Source: Argyresthia goedartella
Lineage: Eukaryota; Arthropoda; Insecta; Lepidoptera; Argyresthiidae
Length of the DNA: 64,000 bases
Direction: 5' to 3'
Assembly: GCA_949825045.1 (NCBI GenBank)
Contig: OX463832.1
Span: 18,594,552-18,658,551, forward strand
Shown here: piece by piece, positions 41,160 through 51,272 of the stretch
Position numbering within the stretch: position 1 is the first letter of the stretch
How the letters are laid out: each line of letters opens with the position of its first letter
Notes under the pieces: generated by a model
Seen by the model: the letters and a program-made list of their open reading frames with translations, nothing else
What the model was told of the DNA's origin: nothing
Databases searched by the model: none
Made by a program: the position numbers and the translations under genes

Positions 41160-41864
41160 TTAATCTACGGGCAGCCGAGACAACGTTGCTACCGCTCGGT
41201 TTAGAACCGAGCCTCCTACTAGAACCTCTGCAGACCGGGGGGTCCCGTCCTTGCCAGGGAACAAGTTAACAATGCGCCCCCTGCGCCAACGTAGTGGCGG
41301 TAGGTTAGCATCCTTAACCAGCACGAGGTCACCAACACTAGGGGGGCTGGTTTTGTCAGTCCACTTAAGGCGCTGTTGTAAGATATGCAGATACTCGAGC
41401 GACCAACGCTTCCAGAAATTCTGAGTAAACTGCTGCAACATCTGATACCTTGACAACCGATACAATTTCACTCCCTCGAAGGGGTGCTCGGGCAACGCGT
41501 TAAGTGGCTGTCCTATCAAGAAATGGCCTGGGGTCAGAGCCTCCAGGTCATTTGGATCCGAGCTGAGCGGACACAACGGTCGCGAATTGAGAACGGCCTC
41601 GATCTTACAAAACAATGTCGCGAGCTCCTCAAAAGTCAGCGCGGTCTGACCTACTATACGCCCTAAGTGCGTCTTCGCTGACTTAACTAAGGCTTCAAAA
41701 ATCCCACCCCAGTGGGGGCAACTCGGTGGGCTGAAGGTCCACTGTATACCCCGACGGGAGAGGGCCAATCCAATATCCACTTTATTTACATTCAAAAAGT
41801 TGACTATCTCTCGTAAGTATCGTTCCGCACCGACGTAGTTAGTGCCGTTATCAGAGCGGATCAA
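41160..41864 (-). pseudogene. BEL integrase C-terminal part and DUF5641-like region
   Basis: Starts inside the integrase core at IRSDNGTNYVGA (second catalytic Asp) and continues with WTFSPPSCPHWGGIFEALVKSAK (third acidic residue Glu), EELATLFCKIEAVLNSRPL, LTPGHFLIGQPL, and the C-terminal domain FWKRWSLEYLHILQQRLKW and PLRWRRGRI before the stop at 41160. The upstream core half is separated by the LINE tail at about 41869-42602. Confidence 0.88.
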
Positions 41865-41868
41865 AGTT

Positions 41869-42602
41869 CAGTTCAGTTCAAAGTTTTTTATTCTTAATAA
41901 ACACAAAATATTTCAGATTACAATGCACCGCCAAACTGCAAGACAGTTTATTGGCAGTTGGGCTCTCACTCTAAAAATAGAACTACATATATACAATAGA
42001 ATAGAACAGGAACCGGTTCCTGCAATCCACAAACAAACTACGCCGGAACGCATTGGTATGTATTATATTTCCTCAACTATATCCACTTAAATACCTATCG
42101 GGGTGTTAGATTGTTGATCGCAGCAACCGTTCTCTTCTTATATAGCTAGGTATAGGCACTACTTGTTATATAATTTTAAAGACAACTAGGTATTTCGACA
42201 GAGGCACACATGTGCATGTATAGGTATAAGTTTAACATAATACACAGTCTTAATTTTTCTTTGCTACAAAATAATCCAATAAGGATACTATAACTTTTTT
42301 CTTAAATACAGGTTTAGTAAAGGTATTGTTTCTGACGTCGTCCGGGAGATCATTAAGAATCTTTGGTACTAAATACTTTCTGGTCCGTGAACCATAGAAA
42401 TTACATATTTTGGGTACATACAACTTTTTGTTGACTACTTTTCTTGTACTAATGCAATGTGAAACGGGGGTTTTAAACTCATTGTTATTGTATTCCTCTA
42501 ACATAATTAACAACTTAACTTTTTCTTGAACAGGTAATATTTTACACGTACCATATAATTGATCATAATCAGGGCGGCATTTTTTCCTTGTTTTTTTAGT
42601 TT
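41869..42602 (-). mobile_element. 5'-truncated LINE tail inserted in the BEL integrase
   Basis: Minus strand: RT C-terminal piece (42250-~42590) with DYDQLYGTCKILPVQEKVK in one frame and ...YGSRTRKYLVPKILNDLP...LLDYFVAKKN, then a 3'UTR and a (GAACT)3-type microsatellite tail (41865-41885), as in CR1-group LINEs. AGTT occurs at both edges (41865-41868, 42603-42606). Removing it restores the GLPT / IRSD integrase junction in frame. Confidence 0.8.
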
Positions 42603-43372
42603 AGTTGGAAGTCCCCTTCGAGAAACAAACCTATCCAAACAAGCAATGAAAGCCTCTGTCGAGAGATCAGCAACGAGCTCGAGATGTACCGCCTTGGTGG
42701 ATAAACAAACAAACACACACAGGTACACCTTGTATTGCTTAGCGTTACGCAATCGTGAACTCTTCACCATAAACGGTCCTGCTAAATCCGTACCAACACC
42801 TGAAAACGGTCTGACCTCATTCACACGATCAGGGGGCAAGTCCCCCATGAGAGGTTGCATCGTGGCAGCCTTAAGTCGATAACAAGGCATGCACCGAAAC
42901 ACGATGTTCCGTATGACACGGCGGGCAGATAAGATCCAAAACTCCCGCTGGAGCGTGGCCAACAACGCGTTACAGCCGGCATGCGCGTTTTTAATATGAC
43001 GATCAGTCACCAGCAATTCAACTAACTGTCCCCCCTTGGGGAGCAGAAGTGGGTGACGAGCCGAATACGATAGATTCGCATTGCGCAATCTTCCTCCTAC
43101 CCGAAGTAACCCGGTCGAATCAACAAAGGGGTTGAGACGCGCGACGGCTCCCTTCAATTTCGAACGTCCACTTCGTATAGTCTCCAATTCTGCCCCAAAC
43201 TTCGAGGACTGTACCAACCGGACCAAATTCAGTAGCGACTCGTTTCGCTCTGCCGGAGTCAGAATAGGGTTCAACGTTCGCTGATCGCGTGGAGTACGAC
43301 AATTTCGAGCGAATCTCCTAATCCAAGTGGACACGTTTATCAACTTGTCAAGTGAGCTATACCGGTCCGGAA
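42603..43372 (-). pseudogene. BEL integrase N-terminal part
   Basis: From about 43372 (PDRYSSLDKLINVSTWIRRF, continuing a frame shifted from RNase H). It has the HHCC-like zinc region (TDRHIKNAHAGCNALLATLQREFWI, CMPCYRLKA), then integrase core SGVGTDLAGPF (first Asp) and VYLCVFVCLSTKAVHLELV, to SRRGLPT, where the LINE tail starts. The shift from the preceding frame falls in a T6 run near 43370-43375. Confidence 0.85.
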
Positions 43373-44173
43373 AAAACCGGCGTCAGGGTCCTCAGCCTTC
43401 TGGGTAACATGCATGGCCGCTCTGGGGCCATGATCCGAAGATACTACTACATGGCTGTGGGGCCAGTCCGATTCTCTCCTGGCAAGCCAGGGTGGTCCCC
43501 ACCACAAATGGTGTCTAACGAGTTCAGGAGCCCGACATCCCCTGGATGCACAATCAGACGGGTTCAATTCTCCTGGTACATGTCTCCAAGTCAGTGGGAC
43601 CTCAGACGACACAATCTGGGAGACACGGTTCGCGACAAAAACCTCTAAGTTATGGACCGAAGCCTTCAGCCAGCACAAAACAATCTGGCTGTCCGTCCAC
43701 GCGTACACCGTATCCTCCAAAACCACTGACCCACGCAACACTGTTAGAGTGTGATTCAAAAGTTTGGTCAAAAGAGCAGCCCCGGACAGTTCCAGTTTTG
43801 GAATCGTCATCCTTGTCCGAATAGGCGCTACCTTGCTTTTTGCCAAAACCAAACGCACGTCGACCTCCCCGGTGGAGGTGACGGTTCGCAAATAAACCGC
43901 TGCCGCAAACCCTCGTTCAGAGGCATCACAAAACCCGTGAAGGGTTGCCCTGTAATCCCCAGCAGGGACCAATTTCCTCGGCAGCGATACATTATTTATA
44001 TTGAGGCCCAACCATTTCGCTAAATTGTTCGATACAATGCAGCCCTGAGCTCCAGAATCTAATAGGGCGCGAACGTATGTTGGGTTGCCCGCCAAATCCC
44101 AAACAAGCACAGAGGCGATCGGTAACACCACCGTCTCCGGTTGGGGGGCAACAAATTGTTGGGCCGCAAATTC
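43340..44173 (-). pseudogene. BEL protease fused to RNase H (RT deleted in frame)
   Basis: Follows the gag TAG in the same frame. The retropepsin-like protease has ALLDSGAQGCIVS. About 35 residues later (SLPRKLVPAGDYRAT) it passes into LHGFCDASERGFAAAVYLR, the start of RNase H, and continues with IPKLELSGA, YAWTDSQIVLCWLK and HVPGELNPSDCASRG. The whole RT domain, normally between these, is missing without breaking the frame. The frame ends at 43340 after a shift in a T run. Confidence 0.88.
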
Positions 44174-46177
44174 CTAGCGAGGGCCCCCGGGGCCCCACTG
44201 TGCCTGTAACCGATCAGGTAGGCAACTATACGCCAGAGGGTCCCATTGTACAAATGGCCCACGCGCCGGTTCCATTGCCACCCTACGACGCCCCCCGAAG
44301 GGTTGTGGGCGTGAATTCAACCGTGGCCGCTCCATGAGTGGGGGGGACATCACATGCGACCGACGAGGACGAGGCGACGAGTGGGGCGACAACTGAGGCG
44401 GCGTCCGAACCGCATCCGCATAGCTCGAAGGTGTCCCATGCCACCCGCCCGTTACGGCCTGCTCAACACACCCAATGTGCCGCTGAGTCGGATGCTGAGT
44501 CGCAACCGAGAACTCAGGGCCCCCCATGTGATGACCCTGAGTGCGGCCCTGCACCCCTGGGTGGCCGCGTGCTTGTGGCCCCATTGCCCGCTGAGTCGGA
44601 TGCTGAGTCGCAACCGAAAACTCAGGGCCCCCCATGTGATGACCCTGAGTGCGGCCCCGCACCCTAGTACTACCCTGTGCACGTGGGGACGCTGGCCCCT
44701 GAGTTGCGCTCCAAGTCGCAAACGAATTCTCAGGGCCCCGTTCCGTATCACCCTGGGTACGGCCCTGTGGACGTGGGGACGTTGGCTCCTGAGTTGCGCT
44801 CCGAGTCGCAAACGAATTCTCAGGGCCCCATTCCGTATCACCCTGGGTACGGCCCTGTGGACATGGGGACGTTGGCTCCTGAGTTGCGCTCCGAGTCGCA
44901 AACGAATTCTCAGGGCCCCATGCCGTGTCACCCTGGGTACGGCCCTGTGGTGGCTGTTGGCCGGACCGGTTCATGCACAACAGATTGTTGTGGGCCCCAC
45001 CACAATATCCGCACAATTTTGTGCGCGTGCAGTACCTAGCCATGTGTGGCCCGAGGCACAGGAAACACCAGCTCCGCTGCTTGGCCATCCGGCGCCGTCC
45101 CTCAACCCTAAGTTCCCCGAACTTATTGCAATCGGCCACAGCATGGCCAATCTGCCTACAACATGGGCAGGTCTCACTATGTGGGGTCAATGCACTCACA
45201 GTCCCATATGACTGCCGGTTGGTGCGGTCCTTCCTCGTCGGAGGGCCCCTACTCACAGCGCTCCCGGCAGCTCTCTGTGGCTCCGAAGGATGGGTGGCCG
45301 TCAACCCCAAATTCTCTGCCCGTCGAGCCTCCTCTTCCAAAAATCCGACCAAGTCGGAGAAGGCGGGCAGGTCCTCGGCCGACCGCCCGTGAGACTGTTC
45401 GAAACGAGTCTGCACGTCTGCGGGTAGGCGGGAAAGTACAATGTACAGCAGTAGGTACGACCATTCACCAACCGGAAGTCCAAGATTCTCTAGGGCCTTG
45501 GTGACGGACAACAACGGGTTCAAAACCTCCGTCTGTATGGCCCCGACCTTGTTCACAACCGGGATGCTAAACAAACGGTTCAGTTGGGCATCGGCCAACC
45601 TCCGTTTGTTGTGGTAACGTCTGACCAACAATTGCCTGGCCGTTTCATAGTTACCCTCCGTAACTGTCAAATGAGCGACCAGCTCCCTAGGCTCACCCCT
45701 CAATGCTGCCACCAGCTGAGCCATTTTGACAGACTTGGTAATGTCCGATCGCATGTGCACCAAACTGTCGAACAGATTGATGAAGCTCATCCATTCACCG
45801 GACACTCCGTCAAAAGTAGGCATAGTTATAACGGGTAACCTGGTCCCCGATCCCTGATGCGGCAGAGGTGCTTCAATGTCACCACCATGGCTGGACTCGC
45901 GCTGCCTACGTATGTCCGCAGCCTTCTGCGTGATAGCAGCTGCCATCTCCATACACTGGTCGACATCCCCTAGCAACCGTGACAGCCTGTCAGGTGCGCA
46001 ACCATCAACTGCTTCCGCCTGCGCGGACAATTCGAGCACCCTGTTGTAGCGTTCCTTAACGTCCATAGACCGCTCCAATACCACATCATGCCTATCTAAA
46101 CGGTCTATCAGACCGTGTGCGGAGGAAAACCATCTGAGCTCCTTAGAAACACCCTTCTGTATTTCAGACAACGACAT
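44174..46177 (-). CDS. BEL/Pao gag polyprotein
   Basis: 667 residues from ATG at 46177. N-terminal helical part (MSLSEIQKGVSKELRWF), then the DUF1759-like capsid region (LPVITMPTFDGVSGEWMSF, FDSLVHMRSDI, QLVAALRGEPRE). Zinc-knuckle region: CPCCRQIGHAVADC and CFLCLGPHMARYC, CGYCGGAHNNLLC. The C-terminal third is a repeat region: three ~30-residue units (QGRTQGDTEWGPENSFATRS) and two related units (GRTQGHHMGGPEFSVATQH). It stops at TAG 44174-44176, and the protease continues in the same frame. Confidence 0.9.
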   Translation of the reverse strand: MSLSEIQKGVSKELRWFSSAHGLIDRLDRHDVVLERSMDVKERYNRVLELSAQAEAVDGCAPDRLSRLLGDVDQCMEMAAAITQKAADIRRQRESSHGGDIEAPLPHQGSGTRLPVITMPTFDGVSGEWMSFINLFDSLVHMRSDITKSVKMAQLVAALRGEPRELVAHLTVTEGNYETARQLLVRRYHNKRRLADAQLNRLFSIPVVNKVGAIQTEVLNPLLSVTKALENLGLPVGEWSYLLLYIVLSRLPADVQTRFEQSHGRSAEDLPAFSDLVGFLEEEARRAENLGLTATHPSEPQRAAGSAVSRGPPTRKDRTNRQSYGTVSALTPHSETCPCCRQIGHAVADCNKFGELRVEGRRRMAKQRSWCFLCLGPHMARYCTRTKLCGYCGGAHNNLLCMNRSGQQPPQGRTQGDTAWGPENSFATRSATQEPTSPCPQGRTQGDTEWGPENSFATRSATQEPTSPRPQGRTQGDTERGPENSFATWSATQGPASPRAQGSTRVRGRTQGHHMGGPEFSVATQHPTQRAMGPQARGHPGVQGRTQGHHMGGPEFSVATQHPTQRHIGCVEQAVTGGWHGTPSSYADAVRTPPQLSPHSSPRPRRSHVMSPPLMERPRLNSRPQPFGGRRRVAMEPARGPFVQWDPLAYSCLPDRLQAQWGPGGPR
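44440..44945 (-). repeat. Tandem repeats in the BEL gag C-terminus
   Basis: Three 90-bp units (44660-44945) and two ~110-bp units (44465-44660) encoding the Gln/Pro/Ser-rich repeats. Highly similar units suggest recent slippage or unequal exchange. Confidence 0.8.
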
Positions 46178-46760
46178 GATCGGAACGATACTTACTCACA
46201 ATTTGCAGTAACTCAATTATATTGGACCCTCCAGTCTACAACACAAACGAGGGAACCCTAATCTATAACTTAAACAATGCTGATTTCCCCAAACAATAGA
46301 AACCGAGTTTTATATCTACACAAATTCTGTAAACAACAATTTAGTTTCCCTATATCATATAACACACACAGATAGTCAATATTAGTTCAAGTTATAAATT
46401 GCTATAAACTGAAAACAATGTCCAAACATTCATTAGCATTACTAGACCACTAATAGATTGACTAACTGGTAACTGGTACTTCAATGCAAATTTCAATTCA
46501 CCTACAATGTACCTGTAATGTAATTACTATTCTGAGTCACATCTCAGTACAACTGGTCATTTAGGGAAAACTGTTATATCTGTCTGTCTACTACCAGCAA
46601 TAGACTTATAGCTTACAACACTACCAATCTATGTGGATACAGGAACAACACCAAGTTAGCTAATAACCGCCCATACCTACAGATTGATAGTCCCAAATCG
46701 TGGGTTCCCGGAGCCCTTGACGGCTGCAAATCTCAGGAAACCACGCTCTTGTTACCAAAA

Positions 46761-47283
46761 TGTTCAGGCCTCTCGGCACCCAATGACCTCGCAGGGGCCC
46801 ATAGCTACGAGGTAGCGTAGCGATCGGATGCCAAGAAGCAAGAACGTCGGCGATTCACCGAGCTAAAGTAAATAGATTCTATCTGACCTGGTCTGTGCTT
46901 CGTTCCCGTCAAACTCCTGTCTCTCTGCAAGGCCTGGGTGCACCCTAGGCTCTTCTTGGTAGACAGGTTCTTCAGCCAACCAGGTATGGCTGGCAGGCCA
47001 GCTTCGACGCGCACAGTGTTCCAACACAGGTTGTGTTACGTAAATACGAACTTTATCTGGTTCGGAGAACCACAATACACTCAGCTATAAGACAATCCTG
47101 AGGGGAGCCCGAATACAATTCCAGATGGCTTACGATTTAATTTCAATGCCCAAATCAATACGCGTCACATTGCGGGGGCTTTTCGTCTCTCAGATGTCAA
47201 AAAACTGCCCGGTTGGCAGCAACTGTCAAATTCAAAATGGCCGTTCCGAAACCATCGATCGAGTATCGATTTTGAATCGAACA
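46761..47283 (-). repeat. BEL 5' LTR
   Basis: Paired with 40605-41127. TSD TGCTT follows at 47284-47288. Confidence 0.92.
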
Positions 47284-47288
47284 TGCTT

Positions 47289-48434
47289 ATTTCTAGTCTT
47301 ATTTATATATTTATTTGCGAGATTTCTATACCTATTATACAATAATAAATTTACTTTGTTGCTTTCATCTTGTTTCCAAATTTCAAAAAGCTCTTCCTTT
47401 TTTTTGCACATATAAATTAAACGACTATTTGCCCATTTACAATCGTTACGTTTACCTATTTTTATTTTACATTTCTTTTTACAATTTTTATACACCTGCG
47501 AAAACTGATTTGTAATGCAATCAAATATATCATTCGGATTGGTTAACTCCATAACAGGTTGCCAGTTAATTTTACGTAACTCGTTCACAAGTTGTTGATT
47601 ATCGAATCTATTTATATATCTGTACCCAGTTTCATTGTTTTTCGAGTCGCAAATTATAACGGAACCTGTTATGTAGTGGTCCGCAATCTTATTGTTTATG
47701 ACAGCTGTGTGTATGTCACGACAGTAAATCGCACGTATAAAGATGTGATCAATACACGAATTTGTTATTTTACCACCTTTTGTTTCCACACGCGTGTACT
47801 GCGTAATCCCACAGTGTAGCCCTTTGTCACACATAGCATTAAGATATGTCGTGCGCACCGAATTACGTTTAAACAAATTAATGTTCATATCGCCAATTAA
47901 AATATAAGAGTACTTAGATTGCGAAGTTTCTATAACTCGCGATAACTCAGCAACAAACGATGATTCACTTAAATGAGGAGGCCTATACACTGCACACATA
48001 TTAGCCCTGAATTTATCGGGTGTTTCTATTTCGCCTAACACACACTCAAAATACAAACTTGATACTGGATACCTTGTGAAGTTTAAACTGTTGTGTATAT
48101 AAACTATAACGCCTCCTCCTTTTTGCTGGGAACGTAGCTGTGAATACATGTCATAGTTTTGTAGTTGAAACAAGTTTTTGCATGTATCTTTTATATTTAC
48201 TTCTGTGAGCACAACAATATGCACAGTGCGTGCGCTAGTCGAGACAATATAGTCCAATTGGTTAAAGTTTTTTAGCATTGACCGAATGTTGACATGTAGT
48301 ATACATAGATTGTGATCGTTCTTGAAATCAATATTATTCATAAATGAGTTCCAATTGCTATAGGTATTTTCTTGAATTTCCGAGTATGCGTTATCCATTT
48401 TTTTTTTGTTAGTCTGTATATATTGTTGAACCAT
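47289..48434 (-). CDS. LINE B ORF2, N-terminal part (endonuclease)
   Basis: Starts at 48434 or at an internal Met (MDNAYSEIQE). AP-like endonuclease: LCILHVNIRSMLKNF, VVLTEVNI, GGGVIVYI, LIGDMNINLF, CIDHIFIR and DHYITGSVI. It then reaches YINKTRNKH, where BEL is inserted. The reading continues at 40604 on the far side of BEL. No frameshift or stop is seen in this half. Confidence 0.85.
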
Positions 48435-48460
48435 TGTTCTTACAATAACTAGGTGTAGGT

Positions 48461-49438
48461 TTATTCCATAGTTGGTACTTTAGATGCAAGGTACTCGATG
48501 TCACTCTCACATCTAATGGTGAATACTTTTTTGTTATCAGTCTGACATACGAGAATCTTCCCATTTTTGTACCAAACGTACTTATATAAGCCCGTTTCTT
48601 TTAGACTATTTTTAGTCTTCCACAGTAAAAACGACGTATGAGGCGTAAGGAGTTCTCTAATAAATATTTTATTTTTTTCGTTCAAGCCAAGGTGTTCGCC
48701 TGTTAAGTTGGTGGTTTTTGAAGACTGGAGCCAATTGTCACGGTGACCGTCGCGTAGCTGGACAATTATAGTCGATGATGAAATCGTTTTTGTAGTACCC
48801 TGCTTTTTGTAGTTTTTTTTGCGATAGGTTTTAATGATCGAGTCTGGGCTGATTTTGAGCGAACTGCAGATAGTTTTACATACATCTTGTACATTTTCAT
48901 TGTCCTTTTCTGACACACCACATATTTCGACTTGGTCTAATAGCTGGTTTTGCTCTAATGTTGAAAGTCTTTGTTCTAGTGCCTCGTTCCGGATTTTCAA
49001 GTTTTTACATACATTTCTCAAGTCATTACACTGATTTTCCAATTCCTTGCCTTGCTTGAGAAACGATTGGATTTTTAATTCGTAATCATCAATTTTATCA
49101 GATAGGAACTGCAGCGATGTCTGCATTTCAATGCGTATTGTTTCACGTACTTCACGACGAATATCCATAAGAATTTGGTTGGAGATACTGCTGGTTAAAA
49201 TTTCAGTGTCGGTGTTGTCGTCATCCTCGGCTTCTGGTAAGATGCATGACAAGCGTTTCGGTCTGGCGGTGCCTGTACACGTACGACATTTCCAATCCAC
49301 TGAGTCGGTTTCTTGTAACACACTTAGTTGATCATTTGTGATGGACATACACGACGCGTGAAACCATTTATTGCATTTATTACACAATATTCCAGGAGAT
49401 TTTTTGTTAATTAGCTTGGTACACTTAGCACATTTCAT
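48461..49438 (-). CDS. LINE B ORF1 protein (PHD finger, coiled coil)
   Basis: 325 residues from ATG at 49438. PHD-type finger in the first 55 residues (MKCAKCTKLINKK, CNKCNKWFHASC, WKCRTC), an acidic linker (EAEDDDNTDTE), a coiled coil (QSFLKQGKELENQCNDL to EQRLSTLEQNQ) and a C-terminal domain from QVEICGVSE with basic TYRKKNYKKQG. The same architecture as ORF1 at 13593 but clearly a different family. Intact. Confidence 0.82.
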   Translation of the reverse strand: MKCAKCTKLINKKSPGILCNKCNKWFHASCMSITNDQLSVLQETDSVDWKCRTCTGTARPKRLSCILPEAEDDDNTDTEILTSSISNQILMDIRREVRETIRIEMQTSLQFLSDKIDDYELKIQSFLKQGKELENQCNDLRNVCKNLKIRNEALEQRLSTLEQNQLLDQVEICGVSEKDNENVQDVCKTICSSLKISPDSIIKTYRKKNYKKQGTTKTISSSTIIVQLRDGHRDNWLQSSKTTNLTGEHLGLNEKNKIFIRELLTPHTSFLLWKTKNSLKETGLYKYVWYKNGKILVCQTDNKKVFTIRCESDIEYLASKVPTME

Positions 49439-49524
49439 TTTTACGGTAGTTGCGAACTATGCGTAGACGCACTGATATGTTAATCGCGACGCGTTCGAAG
49501 CGGATGAGTGTCCGCGAGCGACTC

Positions 49525-50887
49525 ACAATGAACTTTAGACTGTAAATTGATCTCTTCGCGCGTCCCCGACAACACTCAAATGTCAAAATATCAACAGGAT
49601 ATGTTATCTGTGTTGACACCGGTTTAACTTTGTTCTGATTTTGTTATTTCCATCCGCGGAACCTCATCGATCAAACAGTCTCCCTATGCCCTGCCAACCT
49701 AGGTTTAGCCGCAACTAAACTCCTGTCTAGCCTAGTCTAAAAACCTAGTGTTATACCACGTCCATTATCGACACCACTCGAAAATGGTTGAGTTTGATTT
49801 GAATGTGCTTGTATGTTTAATGACTGTGTGTGTGGGAATTTCAAAACTCGCTACTCGAAAGGAATGAGGAGAGGATTAGCCCGCGAATATCCTAAGAGCC
49901 AATCCAGGAACCCTATGGTGAAGGAAAAAGGAATTTAGGGTCGCTCCAAGCCCAGACTCAGACTCAGATAATTGACTTACAAGTTCTTATCTAACGACCC
50001 AAGGATAGTTTTGGAATTTGGGGTAGGTTGATATAAAGGATAGGAACCGAGGTATATCTCGGCGCTTCAGACACTCACGAAAAACCACTGAAACTTCGCA
50101 ATCACAATTTCGTATAGTTCTGACGCGTAACACGGCAGACAAAAACTGTTTAGAACTCGTGAAAGACGACTGTCACAGTAGCTAGACGCTCTCCCTTCCC
50201 CCGCCATTTGTATTTATACACCCCACACGTCTGAAAGAAAAAAAATCAGCGTCCTTTGCGAACACGCTCTGCCCAAGCGAAGCGTCTTATCACTAATACA
50301 CAGGGTCTATTTTCAACCATGCCATGCAGATCCGCCGTTCTACAAATTGTGTGTACGCATATTCACTATGATCAACCGTAGGTTATCACTCAAATCATTT
50401 GGTACTGCCGATACACAGAATCTGTTGATCGCTGACCAATAAAAGCTTGTTTCGATTAATTAAGCATTCCCGACCGCTAGGCGCGCGCAGTAAAGACCAC
50501 TAGAATGCTATTCATACTAGTCGTGTCAGACCCTCCATCTCATACCTCAATCGCAATTGTATATTTGCAATCAACATAATAGCTTTCTCCGTATCGTCCC
50601 ATATAACCTTTCATTATTTAGTTATTCATAATTTTATTCAACGCGCAGCCAAATCGGCTCTGATCTCTACACATCTCGCAGGAATGCGACAAAAAAACCT
50701 GACCTGTAATCTTCCTCGAACCATCCCACGCGTCGGCTCATTGTTTTATGCTAACTTGCCACTGAGCTACTCAAAACCCTAAACGTTATCTGAACCGATT
50801 CTCGTATTCAAAACAGCGCGGCGTTGGGCTAGCCCTCTGTCACGCAAAATGAAGCATCAAATGTACTGACTCTCGTGTACCATTACA
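49525..50887 (-). repeat. Gypsy A 3' LTR, proximal part
   Basis: Matches 57256-58633 with few changes and one 13-bp indel near 50191 relative to 57922-57935. Confidence 0.9.
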
Positions 50888-51272
50888 GCCCCCTCCCAGA
50901 CCTTGAGACACTGTTTATCTCAGTTAACATGGCGCAAGGATCTCATTACCACTATGCTACCCATGCTTTGTCCATATCTACTCTATATGTACGGACATCT
51001 CAAATCTTGTACACAGACCGAGGAATCTGTCAATTATGTATATAATATTTACACAACTCGATTGAGCTCTCTCCTGTCTTATCTTATTTATCTATCTAAC
51101 TATACAACCTCGCTTACCTTCAACTTATCCTAATTCGTATTACTATATATATACAATTTTTTTTTGTTTTTTTTTTGTTTTTGTTTCCAAACCATGCAAG
51201 ATCCTTAAATCTACAAAGTAGTTACTCAACTTTTCAGCTTACAGCTTAATTATATAACTTTTATACACTATC

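Larger units (their letters stand above)
40605..47283 (-). mobile_element. BEL/Pao element lacking its RT domain, with LTRs that look identical
   Basis: LTRs 40605-41127 and 46761-47283, both 523 bp and without a difference that I can see. 5-bp TSD TGCTT. On the minus strand a PBS-like TGGTAACAAGAGCGTGG lies next to the 5' LTR (46741-46758) and a G-rich tract precedes the 3' LTR (41128-41150). Coding order gag, protease, RNase H, integrase matches BEL/Pao, but protease joins directly to RNase H, removing reverse transcriptase. A LINE tail also splits the integrase. It must have relied on enzymes from another copy. Confidence 0.92.
38649..49524 (-). mobile_element. LINE B, PHD-type CR1-group LINE inserted in the Gypsy A LTR
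   Basis: Minus strand: 5'UTR (49439-49524), ORF1 (48461-49438), ORF2 (48434 to 38772, interrupted by the BEL element 40605-47283), then a 3'UTR and a poly(A) tract (T12 at 38649-38660). Short target duplication ACA (38646-38648 and 49525-49527). Without BEL it is about 4.2 kb and both ORFs are open, so it is full length. Confidence 0.88.

Noticed and set aside
44354..45211. Long + strand ORF (285 codons)
   Set aside because: Antisense shadow of the BEL gag repeats. No domain; Pro/Arg-rich because of GC-rich codons on the other strand.
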